Source: Symbiodinium natans | Lineage: Eukaryota > Sar > Dinophyceae > Suessiales > Symbiodiniaceae | Reading direction: 5' to 3' | NCBI GenBank assembly: GCA_905221605.1 | Contig: CAJNDS010000313.1 | Span: 790,478-840,274 of the forward strand | DNA length: 49,797 nucleotides | Shown: piece after piece, positions 42,725-49,797 of the stretch | Position numbering within the stretch: position 1 is the stretch's first letter | Layout of the letters: each line of letters begins with the position of its first letter | Made by a program: the position numbers and the translations under genes | Notes under the pieces: generated by a model | The model's input: only the letters and a program-made list of their open reading frames with translations | The model's database searches: none | What the model was told of the DNA's origin: nothing

Positions 42725-42908
42725 GTGAGGACACATTGTTTCCTACCCGGCTATATAGTAGCACTTATCATCGTAGATACACGATCGCAGATAGCCTCGA
42801 ACTTATCAGGAGTATATTAATAAGGTCTCTGTTTTTTGAGCCGGGTGGGGAGGTGGCCCTGTCCCTGTTTCGGTGCAGGGTCCTAAACCCTAAGCCCTAA
42901 ACCCTAAA

Positions 42909-42990
42909 CCCGGCCACCGGAGATCGGATCTCGCGCCGATCCCAAAACCGAAACATCGGTTGGTCCAAAGCGTCTCAGCCTCCCTCAGGA
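42909..42990 (+). CDS. Candidate exon ending at a foldback element
   Basis: PGHRRSDLAPIPKPKHRLVQ then SVSASLR; a family B element (GATCCATGTGCC) starts at the 3' end. Upstream lies a short CCCTAAA array. Confidence 0.42.
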
Positions 42991-42999
42991 TCCATGTGC

Positions 43000-43260
43000 C
43001 TGTGTAGTTTCTACTTGGGCCTTAGAGGGGTTCCCATATAGCAACTTAAGGGCCCAAGTGTCTACTGTTTGGTACATGGACCCTTTAGGCCTGAAAAATC
43101 CGGGGGGGGGGGGGGGGGGGGGGGCGGCGGGAGGGGGGGGGGCGCAGCGGGCTGGGGCGGGTCCCGGGTAGGGGGGGGAGGGAGAGGGGGGGGGGCGGGG
43201 GGGGGGCGGGGGGGATGGGGGGGGGGCGGGGGGGGGGGGGGGGGCGAGCCCTTTAGCATT
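43000..43260. mobile_element. Family B element followed by a G-rich tract
   Basis: 43000-43090 is a family B copy without a telomeric insert (CTACTTGGGCCTTAGAGGGG, TTAAGGGCCCAAGT, GGTACATGGACCCTTT). 43101-43245 is nearly all G, giving trivial poly-Gly/poly-Pro frames. Confidence 0.6.
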
Positions 43261-43353
43261 TAGGATAAAGGGTCCAGAGGGTTGTTCTCACATTGGGTTC
43301 CCTACTACAGATATCTTGAAAAGAGAGAGTAGAAGCCCATCTAAACCCTAAAG

Positions 43354-43417
43354 CCAAGACAGTACCAACCACGACGTTGGACTCCAATCTTCTTCAGAGC
43401 CCAACGAAATCGCAAAA
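43354..43417 (+). CDS. Candidate exon with GTATGA donor
   Basis: TVPTTTLDSNLLQSPTKSQNG between GCCAAG and GTATGACAC. Confidence 0.42.
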
Positions 43418-43475
43418 CGGAGTATGACACTACCAGTATTCGGGTTTAGGGTTTAGGGTTTAGCGTTCAGAGCAA

Positions 43476-43595
43476 TTGCTTAAGACCCCCCAAAAAACAA
43501 AAGATATTCTTCCTTATGAGGCCCCAAAACATGAATGACACTCTTCCTCATAAGGGTAATATAGAGATTATAATATTTTGGGGGTTCTTAAGCAA
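43476..43595. mobile_element. Foldback element, family F (intact copy)
   Basis: Ends TTGCTTAAGACCCCCCAAAA and TTTTGGGGGTTCTTAAGCAA pair over 20 bp with one mismatch. An inner repeat, CTTCCT(T/C)AT(G/A)AG, occurs twice. Confidence 0.8.
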
Positions 43596-43865
43596 GTAGA
43601 AGCGAATTATTGCAACGCTTCAGCTCTGACCCCAAACCCGAATTCGAAACCCGCTTCCATTTCCAGTCCATCTACCCCTGGCAGCGCAGCTCTCAGAAAG
43701 GGTTCAGGGATTAGGGCGGGTCCTTGAGCCCTAGAGCCCTCGGGGCGTCCTCCTTCATCTCTCTCTACACGTGCAATTCAGGGCTCTTGGGCTTTGAGGG
43801 TTATCTGCTTTTTCGGGTTAAGGCTTTCTTGGCTGGGGTTAGCTAACACCCTGAGCTACCCCTAG

Positions 43866-43930
43866 TGCTGCACGGCATGGAGAAGACGAAGGTCAAGCAT
43901 GCGAACAGGTTCCGCACGGCTCAAGGATGA
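43866..43930 (+). CDS. Candidate terminal exon
   Basis: After CTACCCCTAG: LHGMEKTKVKHANRFRTAQG and TGA. Basic C terminus. Confidence 0.45.
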
Positions 43931-44126
43931 AGCGAACGTCCGGTATACTGAGGGCTTGGGGTTCACAGGCCCCTGAGCCGACCCTAGTTCAATCGTTGGC
44001 CCTAAGCCCTGAACCCTAAACCCCAAACACCAAACCCCCAAACCATAAACCCTAAGGTTTACACGGTTTAGTAGTCTTGGCAGCTCTAAATTTAAAGAGG
44101 AACGACGGGCTCATCAGCATCTCCTA

Positions 44127-44243
44127 CTTGGAGTTCATGGGTGCTTAGAAGTAGGGTCAAATGTGGGGTAGCTATATGGTTGCAGCCTTGTTTAGGGTGC
44201 TTATAGCCAATGTAAAAGAAGCCATGAACCTTCACTTAGCCCG
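44127..44243. mobile_element. Family G element
   Basis: CTACTTGGAGTTCATGGGTG on the left and GCCATGAACCTTCACTTAG on the right are inverted. Related pieces occur near 3310, 8124, 12060 and 25030. Confidence 0.55.
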
Positions 44244-44632
44244 AACCCTAAACCCTAACTCCCAGACCCGAAAATCCTAAACCCTAACCCCCTAACCCTA
44301 AACCCTCCTGTAAGTCGTTCTGTTTCTTCAAGGTTTAGCCTAAACCCTAAACCCCAAACCCTAAACCCTAAACCTCAAACCCTAAACCCCAAACCCTAGG
44401 GTTGAGCCGACTCAGGGGGAGAGAGCCTTTAGGGGTTCTTGGAAGGCTTAGGGTTTAGGATTTCGGATTTAGGATTTAGGATTTGTAGGGTTTTGGGGTC
44501 TATATGCTTGAGGGTTTAGAAGGTTTAGAGAGTTTTGGGTTTATAAGGTTTAGGTTTTTTTGGGGGAGTTCGGCTCTAGGCTTTCGGGTTCAAAAGGGTT
44601 TAGGGTTTTCGGGGTTAGCAACCCGAATGCAG

Positions 44633-44697
44633 GGGTCGGAATAAATTCTAATCATTTTTCTGCGAATATACTACAGCCCCTCCCCCCCCCCCCCCCC
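44633..44697. mobile_element. Family D element cut by the assembly gap
   Basis: GGGTCGGAATAAATTCTAAT and a poly-C run that ends at the gap. Confidence 0.5.
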
Positions 44698-44797
44698 NNN
44701 NNNNNNNNNNNNNNNNNNNNNNNNNNNNNNNNNNNNNNNNNNNNNNNNNNNNNNNNNNNNNNNNNNNNNNNNNNNNNNNNNNNNNNNNNNNNNNNNN
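44698..44797. other. Assembly gap (100 N)
   Basis: Exactly 100 Ns, starting inside a poly-C run; probably a scaffold join of unknown true length. Confidence 0.98.
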
Positions 44798-44798
44798 A

Positions 44799-44843
44799 GA
44801 TGAGGAGCTCCCTCCCGCAGAGGCGGAGATTTTGGGGCCTTGA
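44799..44843 (+). CDS. Candidate terminal exon beside the gap
   Basis: DEELPPAEAEILGP and TGA; the 5' part is lost in the gap. Acidic C terminus. Confidence 0.42.
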   Translation, partial: DEELPPAEAEILGP

Positions 44844-45097
44844 AGTTTGGGGTTTAGGGTTTAGGGTTTAGGGCTTAGGGCTTAGGGCTGGCTTAGGGCT
44901 CAGGGTCAATATGGGCTGAAATGGGGTGTGTGTGGGCTGTATAGGGTGTATAGACTGATGGGACTTGCAGGGCCAAAACGGCTCTAGTGTTTAAGCTTCA
45001 TAGGTTTTGGTTCAAGCTTTTGGGGTCTGGCTTTATAGGGCTTGTGTACCTTCAACCCGGTTATAGGGTTTCAGGCTTCTAGGGTTTTCGGGCTTAC

Positions 45098-45196
45098 ATG
45101 GAGGTGGCGCGCTGGTGCTGGAAGCACTGCAGACGTGCATCCCGACTCGTACATCCCCACCGCCCCCGATGTGCTCCACCCAAATCTTGACCTAAG
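45098..45196 (+). CDS. Candidate exon, frame uncertain
   Basis: One frame reads GGGALVLEALQTCIPTRTSP then PPPMCSTQILT to a stop; another starts MEVARWCWKHCRRASRLVHP. Confidence 0.35.
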
Positions 45197-45425
45197 CAAA
45201 CCCAAACCCCCTAAACCCTAAACCCTAAACGCCCTCTAATGACGCCTGAGTCTCAGAAAACTCGGCCTTTCGGAGAAAAAAAGTGCGAAATGGAGCCCTC
45301 TTTGGGGTGTTTAAGGTGTATAGGGCGTAGGGTTTGGGCTTAATTAAGGTTTAGGGGTTTCGCGTTTCGGGCCGTCGCGATATCGGGTCCAACAGCATCT
45401 CATGAGATCTCGTAGCCTCCGCTCA

Positions 45426-45512
45426 CACTCTGCCTCTGCCTCTGCCTCTGCCTCTGTCTCTGTCTCTGTCTTTGTCTCTGTCTCTCTCTCTCTCCCTCTC
45501 CGTCTCTTTCTT
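45426..45512. repeat. TCTGCC / TCTGTC / TC microsatellite
   Basis: Five TCTGCC hexamers, then TCTGTC units, then (TC)n. Confidence 0.9.
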
Positions 45513-45591
45513 GTGTCTACTCCACCGCAGCATGCCTTGAAACCCTGCAGCCATTAGAAGTTGTTGGCTCTTCGTGGTGGCTTTAGGAGTT

Positions 45592-45660
45592 AGAAGCCTA
45601 AGGTTCTGGGCATCCCAGCTGTCCTAAGAATCAGGAAGCAAACGCAAGCAAGTTACTGCC
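45592..45660 (+). CDS. Candidate exon, unassigned protein
   Basis: KPKVLGIPAVLRIRKQTQAS then YCLG. A preceding segment (45529-45585) reads ACLETLQPLEVVGSSWWL. Splice sites unclear. Confidence 0.35.
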
Positions 45661-45777
45661 TAGGGTTTACGGCTCTTACAGGCTTGTGAGGGCTCCTGGT
45701 TATCTTGTGCGTAATGTGCACCATAGCGACTAATTACACACCTCAAGCTGTTGAAGCCCAAAGCCCACTCAACTCCT

Positions 45778-45860
45778 CCCTCCCCCCCACCCACCCACCC
45801 CCCCCCCCCCCCCCCCCCAAACAAAAAAAAAAAAAAAAAGAGAGAGAACCAAAAAAAAAC
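45778..45860. repeat. Poly-C and poly-A runs
   Basis: C-rich block followed by A-runs; no gene. Confidence 0.85.
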
Positions 45861-45949
45861 TCCACGCAATCACGCCTGTCACCCTAATCCCCAAAACCAC
45901 CCAATCGAATCCTGAACGCCTAAACCCATAAACCCCTAGACCCTCAAAA

Positions 45950-46068
45950 CCCTAAACCCCTAAACCCCTAAACCTCTAAACCCCGAAACCCCTAAACCCC
46001 GAAACCCCGAAACCCCTAAACCCCTAAACCCCTAAACCCCTAAACCCCTAAACCCCTAAACCCCTAAC
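45950..46068. repeat. Uniform CCCCTAAA octamer array
   Basis: About fourteen octamers with CCCCGAAA variants, matching the octamer blocks at 19141 and 20330. Confidence 0.92.
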
Positions 46069-46181
46069 CTCCCCCTATGGTTTAGGACGTCGGGTTTAGG
46101 GTTGAGAGCATCCAACAGCTAAGGGTTTCGGGATTTAGGGTTTAGGGTTTAGGTTTTAGGGTTTAGGGATACTGACTCTGC

Positions 46182-46241
46182 CAGCCCGAGCTCAACATTG
46201 GTGGCATGGTCACACTGGGAATCTACGGCAGCATCCTGGCT
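46182..46241 (+). CDS. Candidate exon, hydrophobic
   Basis: After CTGCCAG: PELNIGGMVTLGIYGSILA, ending A|GTGTTTAGGG. The glycine-spaced hydrophobic stretch could be a membrane helix. A second frame is open too. Confidence 0.42.
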
Positions 46242-46387
46242 AGTGTTTAGGGTTGAGGGTTTAGGGTTTAGGGTTTCGGGTTTAGGGTTTAGGGTTTAGG
46301 ATTGAGTGCATTGCGGGTGTTGGGCAACATGGGGCTGTAACTTTGCCAAAGCGGATGGACTACCGAGGCCAGGCCGAAACCGCTAAA

Positions 46388-46510
46388 CTCGTAAGAACCC
46401 TAAGAACCCTAAGACCCCTAAGAACCCTGAGAACCCTAAGAACCCTAAGACTAAGAACCCTAAGAACCCTAAGAACCCTAAACCCCTACACCCCAAAACC
46501 TAAACCCTAA
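46388..46510. repeat. CCCTAAGAA 9-mer array
   Basis: About ten units of CCCTAAGAA, ending in CCCTAAACCCC. A telomere-like unit enlarged by two bases. Confidence 0.88.
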
Positions 46511-46521
46511 GAGGCTTTAAG

Positions 46522-46609
46522 ATGCAGATCCGCGACCGTAGACTCCTGAACCGCCTGTCTTACATGGACTATCGGTGGCACCAAGTCCTCAATCCTCAGA
46601 TTCGGCCAG
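46522..46609 (+). CDS. Candidate exon, unassigned protein
   Basis: After GAGGCTTTAAG: MQIRDRRLLNRLSYMDYRWH then QVLNPQIRP, ending G|GTGGTTTAGG. One of the clearest islands in this part. Confidence 0.52.
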
Positions 46610-46699
46610 GTGGTTTAGGCTTCAGGGTTTACGGTTCAGGGTCTAGGGTTTAGGTCCTACCCCCCAAAGGTACGGCTCCAACCCACTGCCCCTCTCAGC

Positions 46700-46757
46700 T
46701 GGACCGCAGTACCTTGAATCCCAGGCGAACAAGCTTGAAGTCCTGAAGCCCTCTAAA
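46700..46757 (+). CDS. Candidate exon, unassigned protein
   Basis: YLESQANKLE after GGACCGCAG, ending GAA|GTCCTG; the same frame is open upstream from 46669 (SNPLPLSAGPQ). Confidence 0.35.
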
Positions 46758-46832
46758 CCCTGAGTGTAGGGTTCGGGGCTTCCCCAACCGGGTTTAGGGT
46801 CTAGGGTTTGGGGTTTAGGGTGTAGGCACCCC

Positions 46833-46887
46833 AATCTTAAGAGCCTCCGGCTGATGTCGAAGCCCCTGCAGTTCATCCGTTCAGGGT
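46833..46887 (+). CDS. Candidate exon, unassigned protein
   Basis: LKSLRLMSKPLQFIRSG, ending near G|GTTGCGGG. Confidence 0.4.
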
Positions 46888-46901
46888 TGCGGGTTTCTTC
46901 A

Positions 46902-46974
46902 AGGGATCTGTGGCCCTCACCCAGTGATCTCAGCTTGAGTCAACTCGAGTTTGCAACCCTTGCCCGCTTAGAAT
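46902..46974 (+). CDS. Candidate exon, unassigned protein
   Basis: After TTTCTTCAAG: DLWPSPSDLSLSQLEFATLA then RLEW, then TTAGGG repeats. Confidence 0.45.
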
Positions 46975-47090
46975 GGCTTAGGGTTTAGAATTCAAGCTTT
47001 AGGGTTTAGTCCTGACAGCCCCAAACCCCACGCCCTAAACCCAAAAATCCAAACTCTATGAACCCTGGCCCTTTTTTAAGGTGGAATCTT

Positions 47091-47188
47091 CCTCGTCTCC
47101 GCCCTCACCATGCGCGCCGTCCGCCGCATGCGCACCCCGACGTACGAGGAGCCACGATTGAATAACGGCCTAGGGCTTCTTTAGGGTT
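47091..47188 (+). CDS. Candidate exon, membrane-like start
   Basis: After TTTTTTAAG: GIFLVSALTMRAVRRMRTPT then YEEPRLNN. A hydrophobic start followed by a basic stretch. It may end at a GC donor or run to the TAG at 47183. Another frame is open in the first 60 bp. Confidence 0.42.
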
Positions 47189-47392
47189 TTCGGGCATTTC
47201 AGGATGTAGGGTAGGGCTGTAGGTTACACGGTGTGTTGTTTGGGGTGTAGGGTTTGGGGCCTTGGGTTTAGGGCTTTAGGGCTTTAGGGCTTTTAGGATG
47301 TAGGGTCTTTAGGGCTTGGTGCCTTTTAGGGTGTAAGGCTTGGAGCTTGTTGGGTTTTGGTTGTTTTAGGTTTTTGAGGGTTTCTAGCGGGT

Positions 47393-47455
47393 CATTCGCC
47401 AGCTACATCTCTAGCGCCTTGAGGCAACAACCTTATTCTACATCCAAAGCTTAAA
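47393..47455 (+). CDS. Candidate terminal exon
   Basis: SFASYISSALRQQPYSTSKA to TAA; an inner acceptor, TTCGCCAG, is possible. Confidence 0.38.
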
Positions 47456-47540
47456 CTTAACACCGCAGCTATAGCTACTCGTGAACCTTACCCTAGACCC
47501 TAAACCCGAAAACCTAAACCCTAAATCATAGAATCTGCAG

Positions 47541-47588
47541 GAGAGTGGCGTCGAGCTACTGGCCCAGGACGAGGAGGCATTGATAAGG
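47541..47588 (+). CDS. Candidate exon with GTTTCGGG donor
   Basis: ESGVELLAQDEEALIR between AATCTGCAG and GTTTCGGG; 16 codons, phase 0. Confidence 0.5.
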
Positions 47589-47989
47589 GTTTCGGGTTGG
47601 GTTCTTCCCCTCCCCCCCCCCCCCCCTCTAGGGTTTGGGCTTGGGGCTTAGGGCTTAGGGTTTAGGGTTGGGTCCCCCCGCCCCCCCCAGTGTTGTTTCA
47701 TGGGCCCTTGAAGGACCAGCAAGATGAACCCTTAACCTGAGAAGCTGAACCCTGGCCCTAAACCATCCTCCCCCGGAACCCTACACCCTGAAGCCTAAAC
47801 CCTAAACCCTGAACCCTGAACCCAAAACCCTAAACTCTAGACCCTAAACCCTACACCTAAACCCTGCAAAACCAGAAGCCCTGAACGCCAAACTTTAAAC
47901 GGCCCCGAGCCCAAACCCCTAAACCCTCAACCCTACCACTCGCCTGAGCCCTAGAACCCTAAGGGTTTAGGGTTCAGGGTTTAGGGTTT

Positions 47990-48510
47990 AGGTTTATAGA
48001 AAGTTTTGACCGAGTTTTGTTTTTTTGGTTTGCTCGGGGGGAGACTTTGAGCGAAAGTTTTGGGCGGGCTTGCATGGGTTCGAGCGAGCGTTTTGATAGA
48101 AATCGTCTAGGCTTCGTGCCCGGCGTTTTGACCGAAAGTTTTGACCGAAAGTTTTTTGCTTTGGGTGAAACTTTGACCGGTAGAAGTGGAATAGGGTTTG
48201 GGTCCGGAGTTTTGACCGATTTGTTGGAGCAAGTTTTCTTTTTTGCTTTCGGCATCTACGGCCATGTGGCCTTGTGCCTGATTGCATAGGGTTTGGGTCC
48301 GGAGTTTTGGGCGAAAGTTTTGACCGAAAGCTTTGAGCGAGTTTCGTTTTGCTTTCGGCTATAGGGTTCAGGTCCGGAGTTTTGAGCGATGTGTTTCTTG
48401 TGCTTCCCCTTGAAGCTTGGTTTAAGTTGAAATGTTGGGGTCTGTTAAGGCCTTTGAAGCCTTGTTTAAGTTGAAATTGTGGACCTCTCAAGGCCTTTGA
48501 AGCCTTGGTC
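47990..48510. repeat. Diverged CGAAAGTTTTGACCG repeats and a 62-bp duplication
   Basis: GTTTTGACCG or GTTTTGGGCG recurs more than ten times in 47998-48390, with GGGTTTGGGTCCGGAGTTTTG twice. 48405-48515 holds two copies of AAGGCCTTTGAAGCCTTG then TTTAAGTTGAAAT. Minus-strand frames with repeated RSKLS-KTPDPNP come from these repeats. Confidence 0.75.
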
Positions 48511-48537
48511 AAGTAAATTGAATATTTTGCAGCCAGG

Positions 48538-48672
48538 GGGTTTTGGATCAACTTCCCTACATGGTTTCGGGAATCTTGTTTGGGGACAGAAATGTGTGTG
48601 CTGCCCGCTCGTTCCGACAAACAAGATTTGTATGTTCAGAATGATATCGCATACATTTCTAGTTATCCGGGT
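48538..48672 (+). CDS. Candidate exon, up to 45 codons
   Basis: After ATTTTGCAG one frame reads GFWINFPTWFRESCLGTEMC then VLPARSDKQDLYVQNDIAYI and SSYP. A second frame (GVLDQLPYMVSGILFGDRN) is also open. A TTTAGGG array follows (48682-48772). Confidence 0.45.
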
Positions 48673-48681
48673 CTTGAGGGT

Positions 48682-48772
48682 TTAGGTTTAGGGTTTAGGG
48701 TTTAGGGTTTTAGAGTTTAGGGTTTAGGGTTTAGGGTTTAGGGTTTAGGGTTTAGGGTTTAGGGTTTAGGGC
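48682..48772. repeat. TTTAGGG array
   Basis: About thirteen units, mostly perfect. Confidence 0.93.
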
Positions 48773-48824
48773 TACTCTAAACCCCCCAAGCCCCTCCGAA
48801 TCCCCCTACACCCCCACTGCCAGG

Positions 48825-48857
48825 CCACCGAGTGAAGCACCAGCCCAGTGGGCCGGT
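48825..48857 (+). CDS. Candidate short exon
   Basis: RPPSEAPAQWA between CACTGCCAG and G|GTAGTCG. Confidence 0.33.
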
Positions 48858-49019
48858 AGTCGTTAAGGCGCCGGTTAGGGTTTAGGGTTTAGGGTTTAGG
48901 GTTGAGGGTTGAGGGTTGAGGGTTGAGGGTTTAATGTTTAATGCGCTGTATACAAGGGTTACACAACAAAAGACCCAAGTTAAGGGCCCATACTTGGAAC
49001 CCTGGAAATTCGCACATAT

Positions 49020-49560
49020 GGTTTAGGGGTTTGCGGGTTTTGAGGTTTTTGAGGGTTTAGGGGTTGAGGAGTTTTGAGGGTCTGGGGGTTTTGAGGGGTT
49101 TAGGAGTTTTGGGGATTTTGAGGGCTTTAGGAGTTTTGGGGGTTTAGGGGTTTTTGGGGTTTAGGGGTCTTGAGGGTTGAGGGGCTTTGGGGTTTAAGGG
49201 GCTTAGGGGCGAATGGTTTAGGGGCATCGGGGTTTATTGGTTTAGGGCCTTGGGTTTAGGGTGTCTTTTTTCTTTTGTGGGGGGCGGGGGGGGGGGGGGG
49301 GGGGGGGGGGGGGTGGTGTTCGTTTGACAATGATTAACGGATTAACGGATTAACGTGTTTCGGGGTGTATGCAAATTGGGAACATACCCCACATGTGTGT
49401 GGCTACACGTTTAGGGTCTGGGGTCTAGGGTTGAGGGTTTGGGTTTAGGGTTTGTAGCGTGTTGGGTGGTTTTGGGGACTACGGTGTGGTTTCAGGGTTC
49501 AGAGTTTGGGATTTAGGGCGGGTTTAGGGTTGAGGGTTGAGAGTTGAGAAGTTGATAAGG
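49020..49560. repeat. Degenerate TTTAGGGG region with long G-run
   Basis: Irregular GGGTTT/TTTGGGG sequence, a G-run at 49279-49313, GATTAACG triplication (49332-49355). No exon seen. Confidence 0.7.
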
Positions 49561-49724
49561 TATCAGGCTCAGCGTTTTTTTTTGCGGGGGGTGGCCTACA
49601 AGGGCACACCTTTCAAACATTCCTTACCAGTACTGTAGCAGAAGTCAGGGCTTCAGGTATGACATCTAATTAGGGCTAGTTAGGGTACTTACCTGAAGAC
49701 TCTACCGTAATTGCATTGTGGCAG

Positions 49725-49746
49725 GCTAACAGTCGTTTCCTCTTGG
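49725..49746 (+). CDS. Candidate short exon at window end
   Basis: ANSRFLL after CATTGTGGCAG, before GTACGT. Short, but both splice sites are good. Confidence 0.33.
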
Positions 49747-49797
49747 GTACGTCGGTATTCAAAAACGGATTCACATTGAATCCGGACTTCAGGTTTT

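Noticed and set aside
46182-46241. V-ATPase proteolipid exon (LGIYG stretch)
   Set aside because: The similarity is a few residues only, the catalytic Glu region is not present, and a second frame is open.
47994-48620. 208-codon minus-strand frame rich in RSKLS-KTPDPNP
   Set aside because: It follows diverged CGAAAGTTTTGACCG repeats and ends in telomeric sequence; no independent sign of coding.
1-49797. Window as a chromosome end
   Set aside because: Arrays point in both directions, alternate with exon-like islands and carry many variants; a true end would be one long array in one orientation.

Overview
This window looks like nuclear DNA of a dinoflagellate. Three things point there: the telomere-type heptamer TTTAGGG/CCCTAAA spread through the whole window in both orientations; an LTR retrotransposon whose Gag has the layout I know from dinoflagellate Ty1/copia elements (PGG-x-x-ER motif, CCCH finger, CCHC knuckle, DSGAT protease); and many short exon-like stretches with GT or GC donors and AG acceptors. 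I cannot name the genus. A run of 100 Ns at 44698-44797 shows this is a scaffold with a gap. No rRNA, tRNA or CRISPR array was recognised.

Two layers alternate along the window. The first is dispersed telomere-like arrays of 2 to about 35 units, including locally uniform variants (TTTGGGG, TTGAGGG, TTTAGGGG, 9-mers), with small foldback elements (MITE-like, about a dozen families) scattered among them. The second is 30-230 bp islands that read as protein-coding exons, mostly on the + strand. Neighbouring islands can often be joined in phase, and the sequence between them is then a short intron made partly or wholly of telomeric heptamers. The clearest cases are 24511-24571 and 15070-15137 (essentially pure heptamer), 12524-12606 and 6977-7063. 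The best chain of exons is 14736-15599. No protein encoded by these exons could be identified, so they are annotated as unassigned exons. All exon calls come from reading frames and splice signals only.

Mobile elements: a complete LTR retrotransposon on the minus strand (31153-37015) has identical 305-bp LTRs, a 5-bp target duplication, a primer site matching an internal part of initiator tRNA-Met and a purine tract, but codes only for Gag, protease and a duplicated hydrophobic module. There is a copia reverse-transcriptase fragment (about 11466-11718), a LINE reverse-transcriptase fragment walled in by telomeric arrays (19238-19906), a 0.97-kb element with terminal inverted repeats (15667-16635), and a 370-bp-armed inverted repeat (40586-41524).

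The main idea offered is that telomeric heptamers and small foldback elements keep being inserted into exons, sometimes with target duplications of 13-20 bp, and act as introns: TTTAGGG carries GTTTAG (a donor-like start) and TTTAGG (an acceptor followed by G), and CCCTAAAC carries a CTAAAC branch-point-like motif. This needs transcript data to test.
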